From Bosea sp. NBC_00550 (GTDB lineage: Bacteria > Pseudomonadota > Alphaproteobacteria > Rhizobiales > Beijerinckiaceae), in assembly GCF_026020075.1 (NCBI RefSeq), contig NZ_CP102772.1, forward strand, positions 4,976,001-5,040,000: a stretch of 64,000 bases of DNA. Direction: 5' to 3'. The translations under genes and the position numbers were made by a program. The notes below the pieces were generated by a model that was not told the DNA's origin, made no database searches, and saw only the letters and a list, made by a program, of their open reading frames with translations. Below, one piece after another: positions 25,086 to 33,715 of this stretch; positions within the stretch are counted from its first letter, which is position 1, and the number at the start of each line of letters is the position of its first letter.

Positions 25086-25309
25086 GCCGCAGTCTCCAGC
25101 TGAGACACCTTGGCGATCTCGGCCTGCAGCCACTCCGCCGTGACAAGACCATCCTCGAAGGCCCGTAGGATCAGGATGGCGCTTTGGGGCGCGGGATTCA
25201 TGCCAGCGCGCCAGTACCGGACCGCACGTTCAGTGACGCCAGCCAGAAGCGCGACATCCTCATCGGTGATCCCGATCCGATACAGGAGCTGATGAAAGCC
25301 TGTCTGCAT
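25082..25309 (-). CDS. Small HTH DNA-binding protein
   Basis: A 75-residue protein with a helix-turn-helix: ITDEDVALLAGVTERAVRYWRAG, followed by PAPQSAILILRAFEDG. The ATG at 25309 was chosen over a GTG 27 bp upstream because TATATA, a likely -10, lies immediately before that GTG (25337-25342), leaving no room for a leader. Its stop overlaps the terminase-like gene by 4 bp, so the two form a coupled pair. Probably a repressor or helper of the terminase-like protein; unproven. Confidence 0.65.
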   Translation of the reverse strand: MQTGFHQLLYRIGITDEDVALLAGVTERAVRYWRAGMNPAPQSAILILRAFEDGLVTAEWLQAEIAKVSQLETAA

Positions 25310-25491
25310 ATTGTGCCCCGTCGTATGCGCAGGCACTATATATGCGATCGCTCAGCAGTGGAATTGATTTCCGAGGACGGTGCGCCGTCGCACGCCGCGA
25401 GCAACACGCCGCACTCGGCGACTTCGCCTTCACTACCGACCGATTTGGCAGCAGTGCATCTGGCCGAGCGCGGCCCACGCGAGCTGGCGGC

Positions 25492-25713
25492 CCCGCTGCC
25501 TATCGCGACTTCGTTCTTGAGAGCGTTCGCCGAACCGTGAATTAACTCGGCTTCAAGGCGCTGCCCAGACGCTGGGTGGTCGAGCAGATCTTCGGCTGGT
25601 TGACGCGCTGGTGCTGCTTCGTGCGCCCCTACGAGCAGCGTCTCGACATGGTCGAGGCCATGATCCACGTCGCCATGGGCAGCCTGCTACTACGCCGCAT
25701 CGCCCATCCGTAA
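25492..25713 (+). pseudogene. IS5-family transposase C-terminal fragment
   Basis: Plus-strand translation gives a typical IS5-family C-terminus: GFKALPRRWVVEQIFGWL, then RPYEQRLDMVEAMIHVAMG and SLLLRRIAHP before the stop at 25711. An in-frame TAA at 25543-25545 interrupts it just before GFKALP, and the N-terminal two thirds are absent. A dead remnant. Confidence 0.8.
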
Positions 25714-25729
25714 CATTCTCAAACGGGTC

Positions 25730-25990
25730 CTAAGCCTTAGCCTTCTTCTCATGATAAAATTCGGCGCGCATTTCTTCTTTTGCGCTTTCTTCCCACGAGT
25801 ACCACTCAGTAAGGTCAAAAAAATCCGCAGCGGCGCGACGAGCCAAGTCATCGACTTCCCGAAGTTGACGCGCTCTGTCCAACTTGTCACGGATTATTTC
25901 GTTCTTTTTCTGTTTGCGTATGGCTATAGCAAATAAAAATGCCAGTATCGCGACGACGATGATTATTACCATAGGGATATGGATGCTCAT
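25730..25990 (-). CDS. Small membrane protein with cytoplasmic coiled coil, unknown
   Basis: An 86-residue protein with one N-terminal membrane helix (MVIIIVVAILAFLFAIAI) followed by a charged, probably helical tail (KKNEIIRDKLDRARQLREVD). I do not recognise a family. It starts 8 bp after the gene at 25999-26763 and shares its AT-rich base composition, so the two were probably acquired together and are co-transcribed. The helix plus charged tail would suit an inner-membrane partner of that coiled-coil protein. Confidence 0.6.
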   Translation of the reverse strand: MSIHIPMVIIIVVAILAFLFAIAIRKQKKNEIIRDKLDRARQLREVDDLARRAAADFFDLTEWYSWEESAKEEMRAEFYHEKKAKA

Positions 25991-25998
25991 CTCTACAC

Positions 25999-26763
25999 CT
26001 ACTTCGTTGTACGTGGCGTAAATGCATCGCCTACATCGCCAATTATCGATCTGTACATTTTAATTCCACTAAATTTTTCCTTTACTGCGTCATTGTATGC
26101 TGTAAATAATCGGTCATATTCACAATCAAGTCTATAAAATTGATCTTTATATCGGAATCGCACGGCGCGAACGCGGTCTTTAAAGTTCATTTTTAACGAT
26201 GGAAGGCGAGATTCAATTTCATATTTTAATTCTATTAATCTATATTCGTATGAAAGTGCATAATTATTGATGCGCATTTGAGTATCGTAAGCTAAATCTA
26301 CAAGATTCGCCTTATATTCTTCCATTAGAGCCAATGTCTCCTGCCCTACTTTCAGCTCCAAGTCACCTATGCGCTTGGAGTTGTTTTGCAATTCAAGCCA
26401 CGCCTCCCCCTCAACACGTTCCAGTCGCGCCCACTCCTGCCAAGCGGCGTCAACGCGCGCCTTGTAAGCCGGGTCATCAGCATACTGGCGCTCATGTGCG
26501 GCTTCCGCAGCGGCGTGCCCGATGGCGGCGGCTTTATGTTTTTCGGCCCAATAGCTCGCGGCTTCGTCCGTGTTGCCACGGCGCTCTATTTCCGCCTGCA
26601 CCACCTCTAGCCTGCGGTCAATTTCGGCGTTTGCTATCCCCTCAGCGCTGGTTGAATCCCAATTCCTAAAGAGACTGAAGGGACCCATTATTTGACGGTT
26701 AAGCTCCTCGCTCAACGCCACCAGTTCCCGGTAGCTGATTTTGGACAAATCTTGTGCTGCCAT
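25999..26763 (-). CDS. Coiled-coil protein of unknown function
   Basis: A 254-residue soluble protein without signal peptide. Long helical, charged stretches dominate: ELVALSEELNRQIMG, IDRRLEVVQAEIERRG, then alternating charged and aromatic heptads through LIELKYEIESRLPSLKM and FRYKDQFYRLDCEYDRLF. No catalytic motif is visible and I do not recognise a family. The 3' half (26000-26340) is clearly lower in GC than the rest of the window, a sign of transfer. It is the first gene of a pair with the small membrane protein 25730-25990. Confidence 0.65.
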   Translation of the reverse strand: MAAQDLSKISYRELVALSEELNRQIMGPFSLFRNWDSTSAEGIANAEIDRRLEVVQAEIERRGNTDEAASYWAEKHKAAAIGHAAAEAAHERQYADDPAYKARVDAAWQEWARLERVEGEAWLELQNNSKRIGDLELKVGQETLALMEEYKANLVDLAYDTQMRINNYALSYEYRLIELKYEIESRLPSLKMNFKDRVRAVRFRYKDQFYRLDCEYDRLFTAYNDAVKEKFSGIKMYRSIIGDVGDAFTPRTTK

Positions 26764-27118
26764 TACTCACCCGCCTCCGCCTTGGCCACGCCTTATCCCA
26801 AAGCTTTTCGAGGGGCGCGGTCTCGACATCAAACTCCTCCAATTCAGCCGCGCCAAGGTTAAGGCCGTGACTGCCTTTCGAAGGTCATCAAAAGTCAACG
26901 CCACCCGCAAGCGCAAACCCCGCGGGCGACTACATCCCCAGCGCACAGCGCACGACAAGCTCGTCGGCCCGGTGCGCCTGTCGGATCCGCACGCATAATC
27001 AGGTCGAGGAGGTTCTTGTCGCTCGCACGCGTGGGAGTCAGCGACCGATCCCGACGTCTTCACCATAAATGGCGACGGGGAACAGCGCCCTCGCTCCAGG
27101 AGCAAGACTAGCTAGCAG
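26764..27118. other. Gene-free patchwork sequence
   Basis: 355 bp without an intact gene. Part of it (about 26930-27055) resembles 36160-36290: both contain CATCCCCAGCGCAC, a TCTTGTCG, and CGTCTTCACC in the same order, and both minus-strand translations contain VADS, RQEP and AVRWG. This looks like two decayed copies of one sequence, nature unknown. Confidence 0.35.
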
Positions 27119-27340
27119 GCTGTTGAAAAAGCGGCTCGCGGATCCGGCCTTGACGTGATTCACTCCTCTGCGCTGGGGAGGGGCGGGATGCGCGGGACGG
27201 ACGAGAGGACAGGGGCGCTTTTCAGCTACGTGGACCTGGAGGCCCGGGTGCCGGCGGGTCATCCGCTTCGGGCGATCCGGTCGCTGGTGAACGAGGCTCT
27301 TTCGGCGATGGGGAGCGACCTCTCGGCGCTCTATTCGGGA
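27119..27340 (+). pseudogene. Truncated IS1182-like element: left end and transposase N-terminus
   Basis: Begins with an IS end (GGCTGTTGAAAAAG near 27120-27133), followed by a start at 27188 encoding MRGTDERTGALFSYVDLEA and PLRAIRSLVNEALSA, a transposase N-terminus. Homology stops at SALYSG (about 27340), where the frame runs into an unrelated gene fragment. The rest of the transposase is missing. It is a different IS from the complete element at 22479-24001. Confidence 0.75.
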
Positions 27341-27894
27341 AGGAAGCGGACCTGCCCCACGAAGCGTACGCCGAGGCGGCGGTCATCCCGGTAGAAGCCT
27401 TGGAGCGGACATTAGAGTCGGCGGACAAGGCTCTGGCAGAGCACAGAGCCAAGGCAGCGGCCGCCTCTCGCCGCGCCGCCGTGATGAAGGGACTTGCTGG
27501 CCTCGGTTACGAGGTCCGAGAGGGAATGACGACGACGTTCGCCCAAAGCGGCAGGCTCGTGGTCGCCGATTCCGCCAGGCCAGGCTACGGCGTCGAACTG
27601 AGCGGTTCCGTAGATGGCCGTCAGATGCAGATGCGTCCAGTGGCACTCGAGGCGCCTGGGCAGGCCTCGGACCCGTCCCGCGACCGGGACGCAGAGACCA
27701 TTTGGTGTGGCCAGGTTACCCAACTTGCGAAGACGCTTGCCGATGCGGCGTTAATTAGCAAAGATCACCCGGCGAGGGTGCACGCACGAAGAGCTGATCG
27801 CGACAACGGGAAAGGTAAAGTGAAACCCGCCGGGGGCTGCCTGAAGACGCTGACTATGCTTGGGTGGCTTTGCCTAATGCCGGAAAAGTATTGA
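27340..27894 (+). pseudogene. 3' fragment of an unidentified gene joined to the IS remnant
   Basis: An open frame runs from the IS junction (DLPHEAYAEAAVIPVEALERT) through an Ala/Arg-rich helix (LAEHRAKAAAASRRAAVMKG) to GLGYEVREGMTTTFAQSGRL, GYGVELSGSVDGRQMQMR and ETIWCGQVTQLAKTL. The sequence has the look of the C-terminal part of a larger protein whose 5' part was removed by the IS event. An ATG at 27400 could restart translation, but it would begin inside a conserved-looking helix. I do not recognise the family. Confidence 0.5.
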
Positions 27895-27999
27895 ATTCGC
27901 TTTGCCGCAGAGCCACCTCACGGAGGCAGACCGCAGCTTGCTAGATTAATAAAGCGTGGTACGAGTACAGGTCACTTCGCCGTAACGAGTGGAATTTCC

Positions 28000-30117
28000 A
28001 TGTCGCTTCTGAAGTACGCCCCGGATGTTCCATCCACGTGGCAATTTCTCCGCCCGCGAATTCCGAAGAGAGCGGAGTTGAAGGCGAGGATGACCAAGCC
28101 GGCAATCATGGTCTTCTGGTTTCTCGTGATGACGTCATGGCTACCGATGATTGCCGGGCTTCAGGACGTGCTTATCCGGCTAAGGCTGGGAAGTGGCCCC
28201 GATGCTTTTGCCATCAAGCCCGACGCGGGATCATTTTTCCTGATTGCCATGGGCATTCTATTCACCGGCCTGTTCAGGTTTAGGTTCATCGCCGTTCTCT
28301 GCATGCTGCCGGCAATGTTGGCAGTCCTGCTCGGCGTCCAGGATCTCGGAAGTCTGAACGAATATCGCTCGTGGCTTTTCCCCCTTGGACTGGGCTTGGT
28401 TACGCTCTCCGCACTCTTTCTGGTAACCTATGGTCGGCTGCGCAGTCCTGCAGTCGGAATTTTCCTGCTGCTCGCGGCGATCGAGGCCATCGGCGGCTTC
28501 TTTCCTGTCGCGCCAGAAGACGGCGCGCCTCCGATCCCGCCGGCGCCCAGCCAACCGGGTGCAACGACTCCGGCCGTCTTTCTCACCTTCGGTCGCTTAT
28601 TTCACTCCTACCACCTGTCGGTCCTAGACCTCCTGATCGTGTCGTCCCTGATCGTCTTTGGACGGTTCGTGGTCTTGCTTTACCGGCACAATAAGCCGGG
28701 TTGGGACGGCCTGAAGGGGGAAATCAACATAGTCCCGGTCCTGAAGCAGACGCTCCTGCTTTCAATCCCATTCTTCATCATGATCCTATCACTCGGGTGG
28801 TTCTGGAACCAGGTTGGAAGCCGGGCAGAAGCCTATGCGATTGAAATTCTTCGGACTCCTGGGCCTACTGGGACAATCCTTCCCCCAATAACCCTCGAAC
28901 AAGCCCTGGCTGAGGCTAATGATCGAGAGCAGAAGGAGATCGCCAACAAAACAACCGCGGCACTTGCAGATGCCACAACCAACGCACAGGCGGGCTCGGC
29001 GGATCTTGTTAAAACCATCATGCCGAAACTCCGGGCATCATTCCCATCGTATCTGATGAAGCTGAAAGGGTGTAGCTGGTATGATGTGCTCTGCCACGTG
29101 GTGAACGGCATCAAATCCGTGGTGAATTCGATTTACCGGAAGGCACGGGACGCGGCATTGAACTCTCTCGAGGCCTCACTTCGTGATGCCGACAAATTCA
29201 ACCAGAGCCAGCTAGTCGAGAAGCGGGACAGAGCGACCAAAGCGGTTGCCGCGTTTTCGCAGGAGAGTACCAGGTGGTCGCAGACCGCGATCTATAAAGC
29301 TTTCGAAACTGCCCGCTGGTTGGGCCTCATTTTGTCGATCTACGGGATCATGGTGGCCGTGAAGACGGTCATGGTTATCATGTCCCGCATCGTCTACCGG
29401 GATGACGGGCTTAATCGTCATTTCGCGTCACTCAAGCCGGGGGCGGTCAGTTCCGCATTCTCCAGTCCGGGGACGGGCAAGGCGGAGATCGAGATCCCAG
29501 CCGGGTCCACCGACACCTATGTTGTACTGCGCTATGAAATCCGAAATGCGGTCGCCAACGTGTCGGTCCCGCAATTTGGCACTGGCATCCTCGGCAGGAT
29601 TTTCAGCGGCAGCTATATTCTGGCGCGGCTGAAGGGTTCCAACATTCCCGAATTGGGGGCTTCGATCGTTGTCAATGCACCCGCCGAGCTGCTCCAGTGG
29701 AAGCTAAAACAGGGCGAGGAGATCATCGTCCGATACGAGGACCTTGTGGCCTTTTCGAGCACGGTTCGGCTCGCGACCGAAATCAACCTTTCCATACAGG
29801 CGACCTTATTCGGACGCTTCATGTTTCATAAGATGATTGGTCCCGGCTTCGTGATCGTGCAGACGAAAGGTGAGGCCGTTGCCGGAAAGGAACCCGAGGC
29901 GGGCTGGTCTCGCAGGGCAACATCGCTCAAGGCATGGCAACTTCAGGCGGGCTTTCAGGTTCAGTCAAATCTCGACTGGCTGGGGGTCTATCTTGCCCCC
30001 TTCAATATCCGAAAACAGGAAGGTTCCATGCTGATCTACGATGCCGCGCCCGAAAATACCCGCTGGTCGTCGTTCGGACTTATCCGGGCAGTCCGAACGT
30101 TTCTGCTGCCGTTCTAG
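28000..30117 (+). CDS. Large polytopic membrane protein with AIM24-like C-terminal region, unknown
   Basis: A 705-residue protein. Hydrophobic segments are seen near residues 35-58, 78-112, 125-145, 150-170, 206-228, 250-270 and 438-462. A long, mostly helical soluble stretch (about 275-435) with two Cys (CSWYDVLC) separates the sixth and seventh. The C-terminal 200 residues are soluble and beta-rich, and the run GRFMFHKMIGPGFVIVQTKG recalls the AIM24 fold (GPG-x-V-x-x-Q); this resemblance is my inference. It is the first of three intact genes between IS remnants, followed 137 bp later by a secreted protein and then by a MACPF protein. It may be an anchor, secretion aid or self-protection factor for the MACPF product; none of these is shown. 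Confidence 0.75.
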   Translation: MSLLKYAPDVPSTWQFLRPRIPKRAELKARMTKPAIMVFWFLVMTSWLPMIAGLQDVLIRLRLGSGPDAFAIKPDAGSFFLIAMGILFTGLFRFRFIAVLCMLPAMLAVLLGVQDLGSLNEYRSWLFPLGLGLVTLSALFLVTYGRLRSPAVGIFLLLAAIEAIGGFFPVAPEDGAPPIPPAPSQPGATTPAVFLTFGRLFHSYHLSVLDLLIVSSLIVFGRFVVLLYRHNKPGWDGLKGEINIVPVLKQTLLLSIPFFIMILSLGWFWNQVGSRAEAYAIEILRTPGPTGTILPPITLEQALAEANDREQKEIANKTTAALADATTNAQAGSADLVKTIMPKLRASFPSYLMKLKGCSWYDVLCHVVNGIKSVVNSIYRKARDAALNSLEASLRDADKFNQSQLVEKRDRATKAVAAFSQESTRWSQTAIYKAFETARWLGLILSIYGIMVAVKTVMVIMSRIVYRDDGLNRHFASLKPGAVSSAFSSPGTGKAEIEIPAGSTDTYVVLRYEIRNAVANVSVPQFGTGILGRIFSGSYILARLKGSNIPELGASIVVNAPAELLQWKLKQGEEIIVRYEDLVAFSSTVRLATEINLSIQATLFGRFMFHKMIGPGFVIVQTKGEAVAGKEPEAGWSRRATSLKAWQLQAGFQVQSNLDWLGVYLAPFNIRKQEGSMLIYDAAPENTRWSSFGLIRAVRTFLLPF

Positions 30118-30254
30118 GCGTCGCCTGCAGGATAATGTGAGGGTCGCTTTGGCATTAGGTAGAGCTAGTTTGCATCCTATGTCGAGCATATCGACATTTG
30201 GTCAGCCTGCTGTCAGTTGTTACCGACGCTCAACAACGTTCGGAAGTTCACGTG

Positions 30255-30737
30255 ATGAGAATTCTGTGGTGGACTCTTCCCGTTCTGGCACTGGTGGCTG
30301 CGGCCGAAGCGTCGGCACAGTGTTCTTGCGGCCCAGACTTCTGCCTTGGCGACGCTCGGGTTCCGAAACGCCTATCGGCGAAGAAAAGCGATCTCACGCA
30401 ACGGGGGTATCCTGCCGAACTGATGGCTCTCTTGGATAAAAGCGACGCCTGCTATGCCGCCATCGACCGGGCTCCCGACGGCTTCAGCCTTATGACAGTA
30501 AAGTCCAATGGGAGCATTTTGGTCACCCAATGGGATGCTGACAACCATGACGCTGCAAGGCGCGGTGTTCTGGCGGGCGATCTGAAAGCCTATTACTCAT
30601 TCAACGCCCGGAAGGCCTTCGCTTGTTGCGAAAGGCCGAAAGCAGAGGATCGATCAGATTGGAACCAGAGCCTCTCACTGAGCACTGGACAGGCTATCTC
30701 ATGCGAGAAGCAGGGCTCGGCAGTGGCGTGTCGCTAA
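30255..30737 (+). CDS. Small secreted Cys-rich protein, unknown
   Basis: A 160-residue precursor from ATG 30255. Sec signal peptide MRILWWTLPVLALVAAAEAS, probably cleaved after SAQ; the mature part begins CSCGPDFC. Eight or more cysteines (CSC, FC, AC, ACC, SC, AC) suggest disulfide bonding in the periplasm or outside. No family recognised. The residue before the first Cys is Gln, so it is not a typical lipoprotein. It lies between the membrane protein and the MACPF gene (65 bp upstream of the latter) on the same strand and likely in the same operon. Confidence 0.7.
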   Translation: MRILWWTLPVLALVAAAEASAQCSCGPDFCLGDARVPKRLSAKKSDLTQRGYPAELMALLDKSDACYAAIDRAPDGFSLMTVKSNGSILVTQWDADNHDAARRGVLAGDLKAYYSFNARKAFACCERPKAEDRSDWNQSLSLSTGQAISCEKQGSAVACR

Positions 30738-30802
30738 TTTGTGCCTGATCGCTCGACCAGGGCGTCCCAGAGGCTGGAATGCGAATGCTAGTGAGGAATA
30801 GG

Positions 30803-32488
30803 ATGTCGTCGCTCACAAAGTTCCCCCCCCGATTGCTGGCGGTTGCGCTGATGGGGTTGGCTCTGACAAGCGCCCAGGCTGGCGAGTTTCGCGTACCATG
30901 GCTGAACGGAGCGCTCCTTGGAATGGGGTACGATGCGTCGTCCGGCAATCTTACAAGGGAAGTCTGCGCCAAGGTCAGCGCCGAGGATCGGGATATCAAC
31001 GGCGGCGGTCCAAACGATGGGCTGCGTTTCGAACGCATCGAAAGTCGGGAACAGTTTATCTCTAAGATGCTTGCGGAACTGAGTGGTGAGGCAAAGTACG
31101 CAGCCCTCACCGCGTCAGCTCGAATCAGCTTCGCAAGAAGCATCAATATTACTCAAAAGGACCAGACGATGTTCATTCAGAACATCGTGTCGACTGTCGA
31201 GACTGGGTCGACCCGGGAAGGGCTGCTTCCGATTTACGGAGACATGTCGTCTGATGTAAGCCAATTTCGCCGTCGATGCGGAACACATTATGTCAGCACA
31301 ATCATGTATGGCGGTGAGCTACTCATGACTCTCCAGTCCTCAGATCGCGACGAGCAAAAAAGATCGAAGTTCGAAGCCAACGTCCGAGCTGCAGGTGCGG
31401 CTGGCAAGGGTAGCGCCACATATACGCAGTCTGTCACTGAGCTAAAAAACCATGACGAGTTGCGGATCGTTGGTCGCAAAGCTGGCGGCGGGAGCACCAC
31501 TCCTTACAGCGTCGATACTTTCGTCGATGAGGTCTCCGGTTTCAGATCACAAGTGCTCGCGAATAGGAAAGCCAACGTTCTCTACGCGATCGTCTCGCCT
31601 TATCCTGAGCGAAGAAGCGATCCTAAAAGCGATATGGTTGATCTGGCTTCCGATAAGCTCCTAGCGTTTAACGAGAAGTTGGAGCGTATGCAGGACGCGA
31701 CCGAAGACCCTGAGATGTACGACATCGACAGGTCTACTCTCCCAGCTGCGGTGAGCGAGCGGGATCGGCTGCGCAAGATACGAGACCGGCTTCGTACCTC
31801 AATCGAGGCTTGTATATATCCTGTCAATACCGATGGAGATGGCCCGAACCAATGCAGAAGCATGCAGGGCTTTATTACTCCTCCTAGCGCGGCATTGGAC
31901 GACTTTACGCCGAAGCGTTTCGCCTCGGATTGCCGAATTGGGCCGATACAGCTTCCAAAGCAGCAATTCCGCGGGAAGGCGGTTATCAAAGGCGACAATC
32001 TCGTGGGCGGATGGATGAATATTCAATTCGAAGCTGCGCCCATTGTTTCGGATGAGCGACATGTTTTGCGTATGAAGGTTATGAAGCGTGCCACTGAGCC
32101 TGGAACCTCGAAGAAGTCCTCCGAGGAGGACGTACATGAGACGATCAAGGAAATTCCGATTTGGAGTTCATCTGGTTGTGTGATCAACAAGCTCCCAGAG
32201 TTCGCCGCAACCGAGGTGATCCGTTTCGAAGGTGATTTCGGAAGGCCGGCGACGCACTCATTTCGAAAACTTGTCGATCAAGCATCGTGTGGACGCGTGG
32301 GTAGCGGCGGTGGCGGTGGCAGAGGATTCAGGGCAGCTCCATCAAGCTCGTTTGACTGTGACGTAACATTACAGCCTATTCGCGGACTTGATCCTGTTCA
32401 TGAAGAACTCTTCCAGGGCGTGAATAAGATACGTGCTCGCAAACCCTTCAAGGGCCTTCTGTGGTTGGGAGCTGCTGGTCCGGAGTAA
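30803..32488 (+). CDS. Secreted MACPF (perforin-like) domain protein
   Basis: A 561-residue secreted protein with the membrane-attack-complex/perforin signature. The ATG at 30803 was chosen because AGGAATAGG precedes it; two in-frame ATGs lie up to 24 bp upstream. Signal peptide: MSSLTKFPPRLLAVALMGLA, cleaved near AQA-GEF. The signature GTHY-x6-GG is at residues 160-171 (CGTHYVSTIMYGG), preceded by a helical region with SRISF-like sequence and followed by EANVRAAGAAGKGSATY, as in MACPF proteins where these segments refold into membrane hairpins. Residues about 330-561 form a separate C-terminal region with a Gly-rich linker (GSGGGGGRGF). Known bacterial MACPF proteins include antimicrobial toxins of Bacteroides and proteins of Photorhabdus and Chlamydia. 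Pore formation here is inferred from the domain only. Confidence 0.82.
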   Translation: MSSLTKFPPRLLAVALMGLALTSAQAGEFRVPWLNGALLGMGYDASSGNLTREVCAKVSAEDRDINGGGPNDGLRFERIESREQFISKMLAELSGEAKYAALTASARISFARSINITQKDQTMFIQNIVSTVETGSTREGLLPIYGDMSSDVSQFRRRCGTHYVSTIMYGGELLMTLQSSDRDEQKRSKFEANVRAAGAAGKGSATYTQSVTELKNHDELRIVGRKAGGGSTTPYSVDTFVDEVSGFRSQVLANRKANVLYAIVSPYPERRSDPKSDMVDLASDKLLAFNEKLERMQDATEDPEMYDIDRSTLPAAVSERDRLRKIRDRLRTSIEACIYPVNTDGDGPNQCRSMQGFITPPSAALDDFTPKRFASDCRIGPIQLPKQQFRGKAVIKGDNLVGGWMNIQFEAAPIVSDERHVLRMKVMKRATEPGTSKKSSEEDVHETIKEIPIWSSSGCVINKLPEFAATEVIRFEGDFGRPATHSFRKLVDQASCGRVGSGGGGGRGFRAAPSSSFDCDVTLQPIRGLDPVHEELFQGVNKIRARKPFKGLLWLGAAGPE

Positions 32489-32589
32489 GCGGAATTTTGA
32501 GCCAATCCGTCGACGGGATTTCGGCGGGTAGAGCCGGCTCGGTTTGTCTGAACAGTTTGCGGGCTGTCGCTAAGTGGATTTAGGGCCTG

Positions 32590-32895
32590 ATTATGCGCAA
32601 CCGGGATTGGCTGCAGCGCGTTGAAGTAGGCGTGATTGGGCGTCTGCCGTTCCCGGCTCTGGTGAGGTCGCCGGCTGTGAAGACCAGATACCGCCCGATT
32701 GAAGCGCGCGCATCGGACACGCTGGCATAGGCGCGCAGGTAGACCTCCTCGTATTTGACCGATTTCCAGATGCGCTCGACGAAGACGTTGTCGCGCCAGG
32801 CGCCCTTGCCGTCCATGCTGATCCTATGATGCCCGCGCCGATCAGCAGGGTGGTGAACTCGCTGCTGGTGAACTGCGAGCCCTGGACGCCCTTCT
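32590..32895 (-). pseudogene. IS3-family transposase (OrfB) fragment with frameshifts
   Basis: The minus strand encodes GSQFTSSEFTTLLIGAGI, then in another frame SMDGKGAWRDNVFVERIW and KYEEVYLRAYASVSDARAS, then in a third frame RQTPNHAYFNALQPIPVA. Together they are the C-terminal third of an IS3-family integrase-type transposase, broken by two frameshifts (near 32832 and near 32690) and lacking its 5' part. Not functional. Confidence 0.85.
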
Positions 32896-32916
32896 GTTTG
32901 TCAAGCGGCGATACGT

Positions 32917-33207
32917 GAGCAAATTAAACTGTGACGCGACCTGGAAGAGTGCACCAGCGTACTCCGGCGCCTGGTGCAATTTGCGGACATTGCCCTGGAC
33001 AATATCGACACTGAAACGCCCTTGCCGTCCAGAAACCGACCTCGCCCGATCTCGCAACTCGACAAGCGAAGGCAATTCAAGTCGGCCGATTCCATACGGC
33101 CTGCCGTTGACGAGAGAATGCAGACGGTCCCCTTCAAGGCGGAGCCGGGAATGCGTGCCTTCATGATCTCTTTCTTGAAAACCGGTTAGACGTTCGAACC
33201 AATCCAT
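32917..33207 (-). pseudogene. 5' fragment of a widespread conserved protein of unknown function
   Basis: From ATG 33207 the minus strand encodes 97 residues beginning MDWFERLTGFQE and ending PEYAGALFQVASQFNLL. I recognise this as the N-terminal part of a conserved protein found in many bacteria (members begin MNWFE-LTGF and continue after FQVASQFNLLEM with a longer domain). Here homology stops at FNLL and runs into the IS3 remnant, so most of the protein (usually over 200 residues) is lost. Function of the family is not known to me. Confidence 0.65.
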
Positions 33208-33427
33208 CAGCACATTCTCTCGAATTGGCGCTGCTTGGGAGCGGGCTTTGCGCAGCCATTGAGCGCGCACCTGATTCCAGCGGGCGCTTTCCCCACACAG
33301 GCAGCTTCTTCGACGACCAGGCTCATTGCGCGCCATTCGCAATGCGGGCCATGCAGCAATCCCTAGCATGACTGACGTGCCGGCGCTTCGCCCCGTTTCG
33401 TTCGGAATGACGTTGTTGTTCTCCGCT

Positions 33428-33715
33428 TCAGCTATTCTTCAATGGTCGCCTTCCCGGACCTGTGAGCGGGAGCCATCGGCGCTCATACCAAAGGTCGTCG
33501 GCTCTCTCATAAAGTTGTTCGGCCCGCCAGACTCCAGAGAGTGGCCCTTCAGCCAGCTTTCGAAGCGCACGGAGGACGGCGACCCGCTGCTTCTTATCGA
33601 CGGCAGGACGACCATACACGGCCCGGCAAAGTTCCGTGGTTGAAAGCGCCTCGCCGCGTGAGGCTGCGAAGACTTCCAACAATTTGCGCTGGACATGGCC
33701 GGGGCCCCTGCTCAC
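33428..33715 (-). CDS. Small winged-helix-like protein
   Basis: A 95-residue product from GTG 33715. Seen: VQRKLLEVFAASRGEALSTTELCRAVYGR then KKQRVAVLRALRKLAE, which reads like a winged helix-turn-helix with a recognition helix, and a C-terminal tail rich in Trp and Tyr (GVWRAEQLYERADDLWYERR). Likely a small DNA-binding protein of a mobile element. No clear operon partner. The GTG start lacks a strong ribosome binding site, so the gene is moderately certain. Confidence 0.5.
   Translation of the reverse strand: MSRGPGHVQRKLLEVFAASRGEALSTTELCRAVYGRPAVDKKQRVAVLRALRKLAEGPLSGVWRAEQLYERADDLWYERRWLPLTGPGRRPLKNS

Noticed and set aside
27400..27894. Independent gene with start at ATG 27400
   Set aside because: The coherent protein sequence begins upstream in the same frame right at the IS junction, so the ATG is internal and the whole is a 3' fragment.
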